Below, piece after piece: positions 6,710 through 14,751 of a stretch of DNA of 22,961 nt. The stretch comes from Bacteroidota bacterium (GTDB taxonomy: Bacteria; Bacteroidota; Bacteroidia; B-17B0; Aurantibacillaceae): NCBI GenBank assembly GCA_023433205.1, contig JAEZDS010000087.1, positions 1 to 22,961 on the forward strand, read 5' to 3'. Made by a program: the position numbers and the translations under genes. The number at the start of each line of letters is the position of its first letter. The stretch's first letter is position 1. The notes beneath the pieces were generated by a model. That model saw nothing but the letters and a program-made list of their open reading frames with translations. It had not been told where the DNA came from and made no database searches.

Positions 6710-7609
6710 CTACTGATCCTTCTTATCTATCCGGGTGGATTCAAAACCTGCGATCACATCAAAAAGCTCTTCGTCAATAGCGTTCTGCCGGATGAGGTGG
6801 TATCTGTGCCTTAAAGTAACAAGCATTTCATCTATGTTTTTTTCAGCGCGCTGCATTGACTCGAGTCGTGCCGCGTTTTCGGCGGCGAGCGACTCGGCTG
6901 CTGCCCGGTAAAGCGAAATAAAAAGGTATTCGCTGATAAGCGCCGCTAACGTACTTCTTGCGTCGCCGGTTACCTGTGGCAACCTGTGTGTTGGCCACTC
7001 AGGGGTTATGATCTGCCTCCGCCACTTTTCATCCAGTGGAAGAAGACGAAGCACTTTTTGTTCGTAAGCGTTGTTGGCCTGTAGCGGGCGATTGTAAAAC
7101 ACTAAAAAATCGGAGAAGTTTCCCGCTTTGAATTGTCTTTCACTCTCAATAATGAGCTGCCCCACAAGGGGAGTAACAGCATTTACCGAAGCTGGTACTT
7201 CATACGTTCGCGAGGGTTTGAATTTCCCGTCGCTCAGCGCCGGCTGTATCCGTTCTCCAATGGTCCATATCTCCTTTTCACCAGGAACAGAAGACAACGT
7301 TTGTATCACAAATGCCGCCAGCTTTTCATTAAATGAGCCTACAAGCCCCATGTCGGAACCGAAGACCAGCACGCCGGTACGTTTTGTATATGCCACTTTT
7401 TTTGGCTGAGGCAGCAGTTTGGTTTGTTCCTGTTTGAAGTAGGCCAGAATTCCCAGCGCTATCGTGCGGTGATAATCGCCCAATGAAGCCACCGCCATTT
7501 CAAACTGAATAATGTTAGAACCTGCCATTGCCTTCATGGCACGCACAATAGAGCCCAGTTCATTTGCGCCACCAATCTTTCGGCGCAGGCTTGTGGCAGT
7601 TTCACTCAT
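6710..7609 (-). CDS. atpG: N-ATPase subunit gamma
   Basis: At 299 residues it is the size of a gamma subunit, the rotor shaft linking the c-ring to the alpha3beta3 head. The N-terminal helix reads SLRRKIGGANELGSIVRAMKAMAGSNI, the counterpart of the usual RIKSIKNTQKITKAMKMVAASK. The middle has the GVLVFGSDMGLVGSFNEK segment (usual SDRGLCG), and the C-terminal helix region is rich in A/R/E. The start is the ATG at 7609, which overlaps the alpha stop codon as ATGAGTGA; a TTG 21 nt upstream would only add seven Lys/Arg residues. It is the last gene of the ATPase operon, as in N-ATPase loci. The sequence is clearly diverged from ordinary F-type gamma. Confidence 0.9.
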   Translation of the reverse strand: MSETATSLRRKIGGANELGSIVRAMKAMAGSNIIQFEMAVASLGDYHRTIALGILAYFKQEQTKLLPQPKKVAYTKRTGVLVFGSDMGLVGSFNEKLAAFVIQTLSSVPGEKEIWTIGERIQPALSDGKFKPSRTYEVPASVNAVTPLVGQLIIESERQFKAGNFSDFLVFYNRPLQANNAYEQKVLRLLPLDEKWRRQIITPEWPTHRLPQVTGDARSTLAALISEYLFISLYRAAAESLAAENAARLESMQRAEKNIDEMLVTLRHRYHLIRQNAIDEELFDVIAGFESTRIDKKDQ

Positions 7610-9140
7610 CTTTTTTCTTTTTTTGCGCAAGCCCCAGGGCCTCCCTCGCGACGTCCAGCAGTTTTTCCTGCTCCTCTGCAGAAAGTTTCTTTTTTGCCCG
7701 CGTGATCTGGAGCAGATCTGCCGGTAGTTCGCGTGCTGCCTGCCTTACCAGGTTTTCTGATTCGGGCACTTCTTCAGGATCAATTTCATCGAATAAACCT
7801 TTGTTAAGTGACAGTAACACCAATACCTGTTCTTCAACCGACAGAGGATCGTGCTCGGGTTGTTTCAGACATTCCCTGATCCGTTTTCCATGCTCTATGA
7901 TCCGTGTGGTATCGTCGTCCATCCTTGTGCCAAACCTGGCAAAACTTTCAAGTTCCTCAAACTGCGCGTAGTCAAGCTTAAGATTACCCGATACCGTTTT
8001 AAATACGGCTAACTGCGCTTTTCCTCCCACACGTGAGACTGATCTTCCTATATCAATTGCAGGAAGTACACCGAGCTCAAATAATTTTGGCGACAGGTAG
8101 ATCTGCCCATCGGTAATGGAAATAAGGTTTGTAGGTATATAGGCCGACATGTTCTGGGCTTCGGTCTCAATAACGGGAAGCGCTGTAAGTGAACCTCCGC
8201 CCAGTTCCGTGCCAAGCTGCGTTGCTCTTTCGAGTAGTCTTGAGTGCAGGTAAAATATGTCTCCGGGAAAGGCCTCCCTTCCTGGCGGCCGTCTTAACAG
8301 TAACGAGAGTTCGCGGTAAGCCCTGGCGTGATGGGTGAGATCATCATATACAATCAAAACTCTCCGGCCCTGCTCCATAAAATATTCGGCCATACTTGTT
8401 GCGGCGTAGGGCGCAATAAATTTTAATCCGGGCGGATTGTTTCCTTCAGTTACTACAACAGTTGTATAATTCATCGCCTGCTTTTCTTCAAGCAGCGCTA
8501 TAACTTTTGCAATTGATGCTGCACGCTGACTGATAGCACAGTAAATGCAAATGACATCTCTTCCTTTTTGATTCAGAATAGTGTCTATAGCTATCGTTGT
8601 TTTACCGGTGTGTCGGTCGCCGAGTATAAGTTCTCTTTGCCCGTGCCCCACGGGAATGATCGCATCAATGATCTTGGTGCCGGTTTGTAATGGCTGCGAA
8701 ACCTGCGCCCTGTCCATGATTTCTGCCGCAGGTCTCTCTACCGGATAACGTTCGGTGAACACAAGCGGACCCTTACCATCGAGTGGTTCACCAAGGGGAT
8801 CAATGATACGGCCAATTAGCCCATTTCCTACCGGAACATCAACTACCCTCCCTGTACGTTCTGCCTCGGCTCCCGCCTGAAGCAGTGTGTGTTCACCGAG
8901 AAGTACAACGTCTACATCATCTTTGTTCAGGTTCAGTGCAATGCCATATAAGCCGCCGGGAAACTTTATGAGCTCTTCATAACCTGCTCCCGGCAAGCCG
9001 GAAACCGTTGCCACAGCATTCGACACCCGAAGTACTTTCCCTGTTTCGCGTGGAGTGATACCATGCGAATAGGTGCCCCGGCCTTTTTCAAAAGCTGAAA
9101 ATGTGTCGCTTAGTGTTTCTTTAATGTCAGTCTCTTTCAT
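7602..9140 (-). CDS. atpA: N-ATPase subunit alpha
   Basis: This is the non-catalytic nucleotide-binding subunit of the F1 head, 512 residues from the ATG at 9140. The P-loop GDRHTGKT is at 174-181 (the usual motif has Gln where His stands here). The Walker B region is VLIVYDDLTHHARAYRE, and the arginine-finger segment DIGRSVSRVGGKAQ carries Arg370. I prefer the ATG at 9140 because it lies just after the atpF stop in A/T-rich DNA (ATAAAATG). A GTG at 9164 would add eight residues inside atpF. The 3' end overlaps atpG by 8 nt. Identity is secure; N-type status rests on operon order and on the neighbouring subunits. Confidence 0.95.
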   Translation of the reverse strand: MKETDIKETLSDTFSAFEKGRGTYSHGITPRETGKVLRVSNAVATVSGLPGAGYEELIKFPGGLYGIALNLNKDDVDVVLLGEHTLLQAGAEAERTGRVVDVPVGNGLIGRIIDPLGEPLDGKGPLVFTERYPVERPAAEIMDRAQVSQPLQTGTKIIDAIIPVGHGQRELILGDRHTGKTTIAIDTILNQKGRDVICIYCAISQRAASIAKVIALLEEKQAMNYTTVVVTEGNNPPGLKFIAPYAATSMAEYFMEQGRRVLIVYDDLTHHARAYRELSLLLRRPPGREAFPGDIFYLHSRLLERATQLGTELGGGSLTALPVIETEAQNMSAYIPTNLISITDGQIYLSPKLFELGVLPAIDIGRSVSRVGGKAQLAVFKTVSGNLKLDYAQFEELESFARFGTRMDDDTTRIIEHGKRIRECLKQPEHDPLSVEEQVLVLLSLNKGLFDEIDPEEVPESENLVRQAARELPADLLQITRAKKKLSAEEQEKLLDVAREALGLAQKKKKDE

Positions 9141-9141
9141 T

Positions 9142-9927
9142 TTATTTGGTACTGCTTTTGGCACTCTCCTGGCGGGAATTCAGCATTCCTGTTACGGTGT
9201 CTTCGAGTGCCTGAAGGTAGTCTGCTATGCTCCAGGATATCTTATATCCACCTGTGTGTAATTCAATACCGCTCACAAGACGTGTGTCTGTTTTGAATTC
9301 ACATAACAACTTTCTGCCTGCTTTTTCTGTCAGTGCTCTTTCAATATGATCGCGTTGCTCTGTGGTCAATTCAAGAGTGCTGAGTATTTCAACTTTGCTA
9401 TCAGATGCAGCGATGGTATTTGTGAATTCTTTTTCTTCGCTGCTTTCAGGTGATTGCAGCCGCCTTAAAAATGCATTAACCATGCTCTTTTCCAGTGTCT
9501 CATCTGCAAGTTCCTGCAGGGTTTTTCGGGCTATGGCGAATACCTCTTCACGGGTTTTGTCTCTGATAGCTCTTTTTAATCCCTTCCGTTCATCTTCAAA
9601 CGCTTCCTCAAGCTTCTTTTTCAGGTTTTGTGCTTCCTCATGCGCCTTTTCCAACTGCTCCTGCCGTTCTGTTTTAATTTCTGTAAGGGCTTCCTCCCAT
9701 TTTTCACTGCGGTGGAGGTCAAATTCCCGGTTCTTCTCCCTGAATATCGCGCGTTCTTCGTCGGCTTCTTTCATTTTTGATGCTGCTTCTTCGAGACGCG
9801 AGACCACTTTTTTTTCTCTTTCGTCAATAGCCGTGAGTATGGGTCTGTACAAAAAGCGCCTCAGCAGCCATGCGAGAATAAAAAAATTGATGAGCTGGGC
9901 AATTACGGTAAACCAGTCTATTGTCAT
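9142..9927 (-). CDS. atpF: N-ATPase subunit b with delta-like C-terminus
   Basis: This protein has 261 residues, against ~160 for ordinary b. Residues 5-28 form one membrane helix (IDWFTVIAQLINFFILAWLL). Residues 30-157 form a long charged coiled coil ending in REEVFAIARKTLQELADETL, the b-subunit C-terminal pattern. Residues ~176-245 resemble the C-terminal domain of subunit delta/OSCP: VEILSTLELTTEQRDHIERAL, then LLCEFKTDTRLVSGIELHTG, then SIADYLQALE. There is no separate delta gene in the operon, which is typical of N-ATPases. The fused segment probably replaces delta in attaching the peripheral stalk to the alpha subunits. It lies 12 nt downstream of atpE and 1 nt upstream of the chosen atpA start. 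Confidence 0.9.
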   Translation of the reverse strand: MTIDWFTVIAQLINFFILAWLLRRFLYRPILTAIDEREKKVVSRLEEAASKMKEADEERAIFREKNREFDLHRSEKWEEALTEIKTERQEQLEKAHEEAQNLKKKLEEAFEDERKGLKRAIRDKTREEVFAIARKTLQELADETLEKSMVNAFLRRLQSPESSEEKEFTNTIAASDSKVEILSTLELTTEQRDHIERALTEKAGRKLLCEFKTDTRLVSGIELHTGGYKISWSIADYLQALEDTVTGMLNSRQESAKSSTK

Positions 9928-9939
9928 GGCACTTTTGTG

Positions 9940-10206
9940 TTAACCTGTGAAGTGGTTCCAGAAAGGATTGGCAAAGATCAGGATCATGGAGATCACAAGG
10001 CAATAAATAGCGGTTGATTCTATCATTGCAAGTCCCACAAACAGGGTGCGGGTAATGGTTGCCGATTCGTCGGGTTGCTGGGCAAGGGCCTGCAGAGCAG
10101 TAGCTACAGCGCGTCCCTGAGCCAGCGCCGGGCCAATACTGCCCACCCCGGTAGTAAATCCTGCCATGATAATAGAGATAAAGGCGACGGTGGTGTTGTT
10201 ATCCAT
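9940..10206 (-). CDS. atpE: N-ATPase subunit c with Na+-binding residues
   Basis: An 88-residue two-helix hairpin forming the membrane rotor ring. Helix 1 contains GSIGPALAQGRAV, giving Pro26 and Gln30; the loop is QALAQQPDE; helix 2 contains GLAMIESTAIYCLV, giving Glu63, Ser64, Thr65 and Tyr68. The Pro-x-x-x-Gln plus Glu-Ser-Thr-x-x-Tyr pattern matches the Na+-coordinating set of the Ilyobacter tartaricus c-ring. H+-specific rings usually lack the Gln/Ser/Thr ligands. I therefore predict Na+ transport, although some rings with these ligands can also carry H+. It starts 3 nt after the atpB stop. Confidence 0.95.
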   Translation of the reverse strand: MDNNTTVAFISIIMAGFTTGVGSIGPALAQGRAVATALQALAQQPDESATITRTLFVGLAMIESTAIYCLVISMILIFANPFWNHFTG

Positions 10207-10209
10207 AAT

Positions 10210-10908
10210 CTATGTTTTAGGTTGGTTAAGTTTATTTTGTATTGTCTGTGATGAAGTTGCCGAAGCAATGTAAACTGCGGCAAGCACACTAAAAATATAC
10301 GCCTGCACCATGCCGGTTAATAATCCCAGCGCATTCATTATAACAGGGAAAATAAAAGGGACAATGCTCAGAAGTATTGCCACTATCATTCCGCCGCTCA
10401 TGATGTTACCAAACAGCCTTACCGCTAGGGCCAGCGTACGCGACAATTCGCTGATAATATTGAAGGGCAGCATAAAAACATTTGGCTGAACATAGTTTCG
10501 GAAGTAATTCCTGAAACCACTGTGAGCTATCCCGAAAAAAGGCACTGCCAGAAAAACGCTGATTGCCAGTGCCGCTGTAGTGGACAAAGATCCGGTGGGT
10601 GGATGGTAACCGGGAAAAATAATGGCTAGGTTAGCAGTGGCAATATATAAAAACAGCGTTCCGATGTATGGCAGATATTTTTTTGATTCTTTAAGCCCGA
10701 TGTCTTCTATCTGGCTGGCAATAGAGGTAACAATGATCTCAAGCATGCTCTGCCACCTCGAAATTTTGATTCCGGTGCTGAGTTTACGGGTGATCAGGAA
10801 CGAGCTTAGCGTTAGTGCCAGCATGATCACCCAGGTCCATACAAGGGTGGCATTAATGGTGAAGGGGCCCAAAGCACCGAAAATTATTTCATCAGGACTA
10901 AGTTTCAT
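10210..10908 (-). CDS. atpB: N-ATPase subunit a
   Basis: This 232-residue membrane protein is the stator half-channel subunit facing the c-ring. The signature RTLALAVRLFGNIMSGG puts the essential helix arginine at Arg164 (equivalent to E. coli Arg210). Further segments are YLPYIGTLFLYIATANL and, near the C-terminus, VQAYIFSVLAAVYIASA. About five or six membrane segments are visible. The length is like that of other N-type a subunits and shorter than typical F-type a (~270). The start overlaps the atpR end by 11 nt. Confidence 0.93.
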   Translation of the reverse strand: MKLSPDEIIFGALGPFTINATLVWTWVIMLALTLSSFLITRKLSTGIKISRWQSMLEIIVTSIASQIEDIGLKESKKYLPYIGTLFLYIATANLAIIFPGYHPPTGSLSTTAALAISVFLAVPFFGIAHSGFRNYFRNYVQPNVFMLPFNIISELSRTLALAVRLFGNIMSGGMIVAILLSIVPFIFPVIMNALGLLTGMVQAYIFSVLAAVYIASATSSQTIQNKLNQPKT

Positions 10909-11221
10909 GGTGTACCTCTTTTTCTATGAATGTGGTTTTTGTCTTTAGGAGTGGCAAACTTCGGTTTACCACAAACCTTGCCAGCACAAATCCCGACAGG
11001 CACAGCAGCATTCGTTTAATGTCGCCGGCCGCGACAAAATAAAATCCGGTAAGTACTATCGCCGACCGCAGCACAAAGCTGCCTAAAAAAAGCAATGCGG
11101 GCCGCTTGCTTACAGTGATCCTTTTTGTTGTGTACCAGAGTCCGCCAAAAAATAAACCACCCAGCGCGAAACCGGCAGCAAGCGATAAAAAAAGAAGGAT
11201 GTAACTAATCATCAGATTCAT
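10898..11221 (-). CDS. atpR: N-ATPase membrane subunit AtpR
   Basis: This 107-residue protein has three predicted membrane helices (residues ~4-30, 42-65 and 70-86). Conserved-looking charged positions sit in or near the helices (SFVLRSAIVL, FVLARFVVN), and the first helix is followed by GGLFFGGLWYTTKR. This matches AtpR (the F1/F0 ATPase subunit 2 family), which occurs only in N-ATPase operons between atpQ and atpB. Its arginines have been proposed to face the Glu of the c-ring during assembly. It overlaps atpQ by 17 nt and atpB by 11 nt. Confidence 0.85.
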   Translation of the reverse strand: MNLMISYILLFLSLAAGFALGGLFFGGLWYTTKRITVSKRPALLFLGSFVLRSAIVLTGFYFVAAGDIKRMLLCLSGFVLARFVVNRSLPLLKTKTTFIEKEVHHET

Positions 11222-11528
11222 TGTTTTGGTTCATTTCTTTGTTTTCTTTTTCAATCCATCTCCATGCTACAATGCAACCGGTTAACAGTCCTGCCGTGAG
11301 CATGGTAATTGTCCACGAGAATGTCTGGGGAACTTTTTTATCCATCCATATTCCCAGCAGAGTGCCCAGCAACGTGGGGATCATTACCGACCAGCCCACA
11401 ATACCAAATAGTCCGAGGCCTGACCAGGCGCTTTTTTTGTCTCTTTTTTGCGATCTGATCTTACGCCGCAGTTTGCCGTCAATTTTGTTGCGGAAACCGT
11501 TATCGTTATTTGACGATGCTTCGGTCAT
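11205..11528 (-). CDS. atpQ: N-ATPase accessory membrane subunit AtpQ
   Basis: This 107-residue protein has a basic N-terminal tail (KLRRKIRSQKRDKK) followed by two membrane helices: WSGLGLFGIVGWSVMIPTLL, then GIWMDKK, then FSWTITMLTAGLLTGCIVAW. This is the AtpI-like ATPase gene 1 family found as AtpQ in N-ATPase operons. The related AtpI assists c-ring assembly and may handle Mg2+, but the role of AtpQ itself is inferred. I place the start at the ATG at 11528, 2 nt after the atpC stop; the TTG two codons upstream overlaps atpC. The tail ends in an acidic/Asn-rich segment. Confidence 0.85.
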   Translation of the reverse strand: MTEASSNNDNGFRNKIDGKLRRKIRSQKRDKKSAWSGLGLFGIVGWSVMIPTLLGTLLGIWMDKKVPQTFSWTITMLTAGLLTGCIVAWRWIEKENKEMNQNNESDD

Positions 11529-11530
11529 GC

Positions 11531-11920
11531 TCAATCGTTGTAGAATTTATCGAGGCTTGAAATAAAAGTTGTACTCAGTTTAGTTGTAACTGTGCGAAAC
11601 TCCTTTTCATCTTCGTCTAGCTGAACAAATTGCTTCCGTACTGCAACACGTAATTCATTAAGGTCACTTCCTGCAACAGCATTCCGTACAGATACAAGCA
11701 CTTCGTTTCCGGCTTTTATCAAAATGCCTTCGTCAGCAGCAAAATAAACAGTGTTGTTATCAGCGTCTAAGTATTCAAAGATACCAGGCACCAGCGCTGC
11801 CACACAATCAAGTCGCGCGGGAAGTAATCCGTAAGACCCGTCGCGCGTTTCTGCAATGATTTTTTTTACACCTTTTGCTTTGATAAAAACTTTGTATGGC
11901 AGCAGTACTTTTAAATTCAT
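11531..11920 (-). CDS. atpC: N-ATPase subunit epsilon
   Basis: This 129-residue protein starts MNLKVLLPYKVF. The N-terminal beta-sandwich includes IAETRDGSYGLLPARLDCVAALVPGI, matching the epsilon motif in which TxxGxxGILPxH is usual. It is followed by YFAADEGILIKAGNEVLVSVRNAV. The C-terminal segment is helical and charged (ELRVAVRKQFVQLDEDEKEF). Epsilon belongs to the central stalk and regulates hydrolysis. It lies 3 nt after the beta stop, second in the operon as in other N-ATPase loci. Confidence 0.88.
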   Translation of the reverse strand: MNLKVLLPYKVFIKAKGVKKIIAETRDGSYGLLPARLDCVAALVPGIFEYLDADNNTVYFAADEGILIKAGNEVLVSVRNAVAGSDLNELRVAVRKQFVQLDEDEKEFRTVTTKLSTTFISSLDKFYND

Positions 11921-11923
11921 TAC

Positions 11924-13360
11924 TCACTTATCATCTGATGATTTTTTTCCTTTACTTTTTTTGATGGCGTCTTCTATGGTGCCAACCATATAAAAGGCAC
12001 TTTCAGGGAGATCGGTGAATTCATCGTTCAGGATGCGTTCGCAGCCGCTCAGCGCTTCTTCCAGACTAACGACCGTTCCTTTAATATCGCTGAACTGCTC
12101 GGTAGTATAAAAAGGTTGTGTAAGAAAACGTTCAATACGTCTGGCGCGGTTTACGAGGGCCCTGTCATTTGCTGAGAGTTGCTCAAGTCCCAGCATTGCA
12201 ATTATGTCCTTTATTTCTTCATATTTCGCTAACGTGTGTCGCACGCTCTGGCTGATCTCATAATGGCGTTTGCCAATGATGGCAGGCGTGGCCATTTTTG
12301 ATGTTGAATGCAGCAGATCAACAGCCGGGTACAGGCCCTGGCTTGCCCTTTGCCGTGAAAGCACAATAGAAGATGACAGGTGTGAGAAGGTATGTACTGC
12401 TGAAGGATCGGTGAGGTCATCGGCAGGGACATACACTGCCTGAATGGATGTGATTGCCGCTATGTCTGAATTGGATATTCGTTCCTGCAGTTTTGAGAGT
12501 TCGGTTTCAAGCGTTGGCTGATAACCGAGCCTGGATGGCATCTGGCCCATAAGTCCGGATACTTCCATTCCTGCCTGGATGAACCTGAAAACATTGTCAA
12601 CGAGCAGCAGAACATCTCGATGCTGTTCGTCGCGGAAATACTCTGCCATGGTAAGTGCGGCATGGCCAACACGATACCTGGCACCCGGTGGTTCATTCAT
12701 CTGTCCGAACATCAGTATCATTTTAGGGAGTACACCCGCATCCTTCATCTCATGATAGAGCTCATTGCCCTCACGGCAGCGCTCTCCAATTCCGCAAAAC
12801 ATGCTAACGCCTTTCTGGTACTCCACCATGTTATGAACCATTTCGGTGAGCAGTACGGTTTTTCCGACACCGGCCCCGCCGAACAATCCTGCTTTACCTC
12901 CCTTTTCGAGAGGCACCAATACGTCTATCGCCTTTATGCCCGTAACAAAAACCTCTGATCTTGATGAGCGTTTAGAGAGAGGCAGAGGCTGCTGATGAAT
13001 GCTTCTTGTAACTGCATGCGAGATCTTTTCCTTTTTGTCGGTTGCGTCACCAAACACATTGAACATCCTTCCAAGCGTCACATCCCCTACGGGTACCTCC
13101 AGCGGTTTTCCTGTGGCAACTGCAGCAGATCCGCGCGCCAGTCCCTGAGTTGCTGTGAGTGCAATGCAGCGCGCCGTTTCCTGGTCAGGTTGTGACATCA
13201 CCTCCATCAAAATGGTGTTGTTTTCTCCTGCGTAAACTATAGAGTGGATCGGCGGAAGATGTTCGCTGAAGTGGATATCAACAACACTGCCTTTTACGGA
13301 AACAATTGTGCCTCGGATCAGCAGGGCGCCTTCAGTTTTACTATTAACGGTTTGCTGCAT
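11924..13360 (-). CDS. atpD: N-ATPase subunit beta
   Basis: This is the catalytic subunit of the F1 head, 478 residues. The P-loop GGAGVGKT is at 161-168, the catalytic glutamate is Glu193 in GIGERCREGNELYHEM, and Walker B is LLLVDNVFRF with Asp255. Other family blocks are MSGLMGQMPSRLGYQPTL and VPADDLTDPSAVHTFSHL. Two deviations stand out: the usual GERTREGN has Cys195 in place of Thr, and the DELSEED lever motif is reduced to EQLSAND (393-399). Being first in the operon, with epsilon next, is the N-ATPase order; ordinary Bacteroidota F-ATPases use another arrangement. The 192 bp upstream show no convincing -7 box, so transcription may begin further upstream, at the exchanger gene. Confidence 0.95.
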   Translation of the reverse strand: MQQTVNSKTEGALLIRGTIVSVKGSVVDIHFSEHLPPIHSIVYAGENNTILMEVMSQPDQETARCIALTATQGLARGSAAVATGKPLEVPVGDVTLGRMFNVFGDATDKKEKISHAVTRSIHQQPLPLSKRSSRSEVFVTGIKAIDVLVPLEKGGKAGLFGGAGVGKTVLLTEMVHNMVEYQKGVSMFCGIGERCREGNELYHEMKDAGVLPKMILMFGQMNEPPGARYRVGHAALTMAEYFRDEQHRDVLLLVDNVFRFIQAGMEVSGLMGQMPSRLGYQPTLETELSKLQERISNSDIAAITSIQAVYVPADDLTDPSAVHTFSHLSSSIVLSRQRASQGLYPAVDLLHSTSKMATPAIIGKRHYEISQSVRHTLAKYEEIKDIIAMLGLEQLSANDRALVNRARRIERFLTQPFYTTEQFSDIKGTVVSLEEALSGCERILNDEFTDLPESAFYMVGTIEDAIKKSKGKKSSDDK

Positions 13361-13552
13361 ATCTCCTGACTAAGAACTTTCAGCTTGTTTTTGCCTGTCA
13401 TGCGCCTCAACATTGCCACCCTACAGCAGGCATTTAAAGCTGCAATTTACAGAATTCACAATACAACTGCACAAATCCGGGTTTTGAAGAGCACCTTAAC
13501 CCGTTGGATTTTTATTTTTTTATGAACTTCGGCACCGGTGTACTGTTGATCA

Positions 13553-14545
13553 TTAATCAAGGGTGGCAAGCAAAACCATCATCATTATGTACAAGATAAG
13601 GATCGCCGCTGTATCCATCGCGAGCTTCCATTTTTTTTCCGACTTAAAAACAATACCTATTATGGCAATGGCGATAAAAATAATGGTAGAAAGTACCGGA
13701 ACGATATGATTTGGGCTGGTATAAAGGAAGATTGGGCCTTTAGTATATAAAACGTCTATCAACCCCAGTATACCGATATTAAAGATCGTACTTCCGAAAA
13801 GATTGCCGATTGCCATATCAATAGCGCCGATCCTCACCGCCGCAATAGATACTACCACTTCCGGTAACACGGTGGAGGCCGCAAGAAAAAGTGTACCAAA
13901 AAGACCTTCGCTGATGCCAAATTCAGCGGCAATGTGCTCACCCAGCCAGGGCAGCGCCATAGCGGCGAACATCACCAGGCACGCATTATATATATATCGC
14001 AATACCACTTGTTTTAGAGTGAGGTCAAATTTGAAGGGATGAGTATCAATCAGTGGACGCTTCTTTTCATAGAGAAAAACTACCCTCATTGATAAGATAT
14101 ACACTCCTACGAATAACAGACTGAAACCACCAATCCAGATCACCGTGCCGAATATTGCAGGCTTCAGAATAGCAAATCCAAGCATTGCAAGAAGAACAAT
14201 AGCAAATGAAGCTGCGATGATATGACCTGTCTGAATCACCGAAGTAAGTGGCTTCTGTTTATGAGTATAAACATCGAGAATTGACAGTATCAAAATATTC
14301 AGTGCACAGCTTCCAACTATATCTCCCACCGCAAGATCAGGCGAGTCAACAATTGTCACGGCACTTATACCAGTCATGAGCTCCGGGAGAGAAGTTACCG
14401 CAGCAAGGAGGATAAGACCCATGAACATTTTTCCCCATCCCATCATGTCGGCCATCATATCGCCGTATTTTGACAGTTTTGTGCCGCTGAAAACGATCAC
14501 CGCAGCAGCTGCAAGAAAACCTATTATATGGAGGGTTAAACTCAT
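13553..14545 (-). CDS. Ca2+/Na+ exchanger-family cation antiporter
   Basis: This 330-residue membrane protein has about ten helices and the two alpha-repeats of the CaCA superfamily. The first is GLILLAAVTSLPELMTGISAV with SCALNILIL; the second is GTLFLAASTVLPEVVVSIAAV with GNLFGSTIFNIGIL. It resembles bacterial YrbG-type Na+/Ca2+ exchangers. In the second repeat the usual Thr-Ser-x-Pro-Glu is Thr-Val-Leu-Pro-Glu, and both acidic residues are kept. It lies 192 bp upstream of atpD on the same strand. Since the ATPase is predicted to move Na+, a Na+-coupled antiporter there makes functional sense, but ion specificity cannot be read from the sequence. Confidence 0.85.
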   Translation of the reverse strand: MSLTLHIIGFLAAAAVIVFSGTKLSKYGDMMADMMGWGKMFMGLILLAAVTSLPELMTGISAVTIVDSPDLAVGDIVGSCALNILILSILDVYTHKQKPLTSVIQTGHIIAASFAIVLLAMLGFAILKPAIFGTVIWIGGFSLLFVGVYILSMRVVFLYEKKRPLIDTHPFKFDLTLKQVVLRYIYNACLVMFAAMALPWLGEHIAAEFGISEGLFGTLFLAASTVLPEVVVSIAAVRIGAIDMAIGNLFGSTIFNIGILGLIDVLYTKGPIFLYTSPNHIVPVLSTIIFIAIAIIGIVFKSEKKWKLAMDTAAILILYIMMMVLLATLD

Positions 14546-14575
14546 TGATTGCGAACGGCAAAATTTCGCCGCTCA

Positions 14576-14583
14576 CAAAGGTA
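14576..14583 (-). promoter_or_regulatory. Predicted -7 box of the exchanger gene
   Basis: The minus strand reads TACCTTTG, a perfect TAnnTTTG match, 30 bp before the ATG at 14545. The predicted start is near 14571, with a leader of about 25 nt. The -33 region lacks a clear TTTG. This promoter could also serve the ATPase operon, since I found no better one before atpD. Confidence 0.45.
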
Positions 14584-14751
14584 CTAAAATTCATTGCTGG
14601 GTATAAAATAGAGCAGACTAACATTATAATATGTGTTATAACGGTACAGGCTTATCTTCTCTATCACCATTAATATTGCCTGAAAAAAGAGGACAAGGCG
14701 GCAAAACAGGCCTAAAATTGTGTAAAGGGTATAAACTGGTGAGTAAACCTG

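Noticed and set aside
9141..9164. Longer atpA starting at GTG 9164
   Set aside because: The extra eight codons overlap atpF, while the ATG at 9140 follows the atpF stop and has the A/T-rich context seen at neighbouring starts.
13361..13552. Promoter directly upstream of atpD
   Set aside because: No TAnnTTTG-like box with acceptable spacing was found on the minus strand in this gap, so I do not report one.
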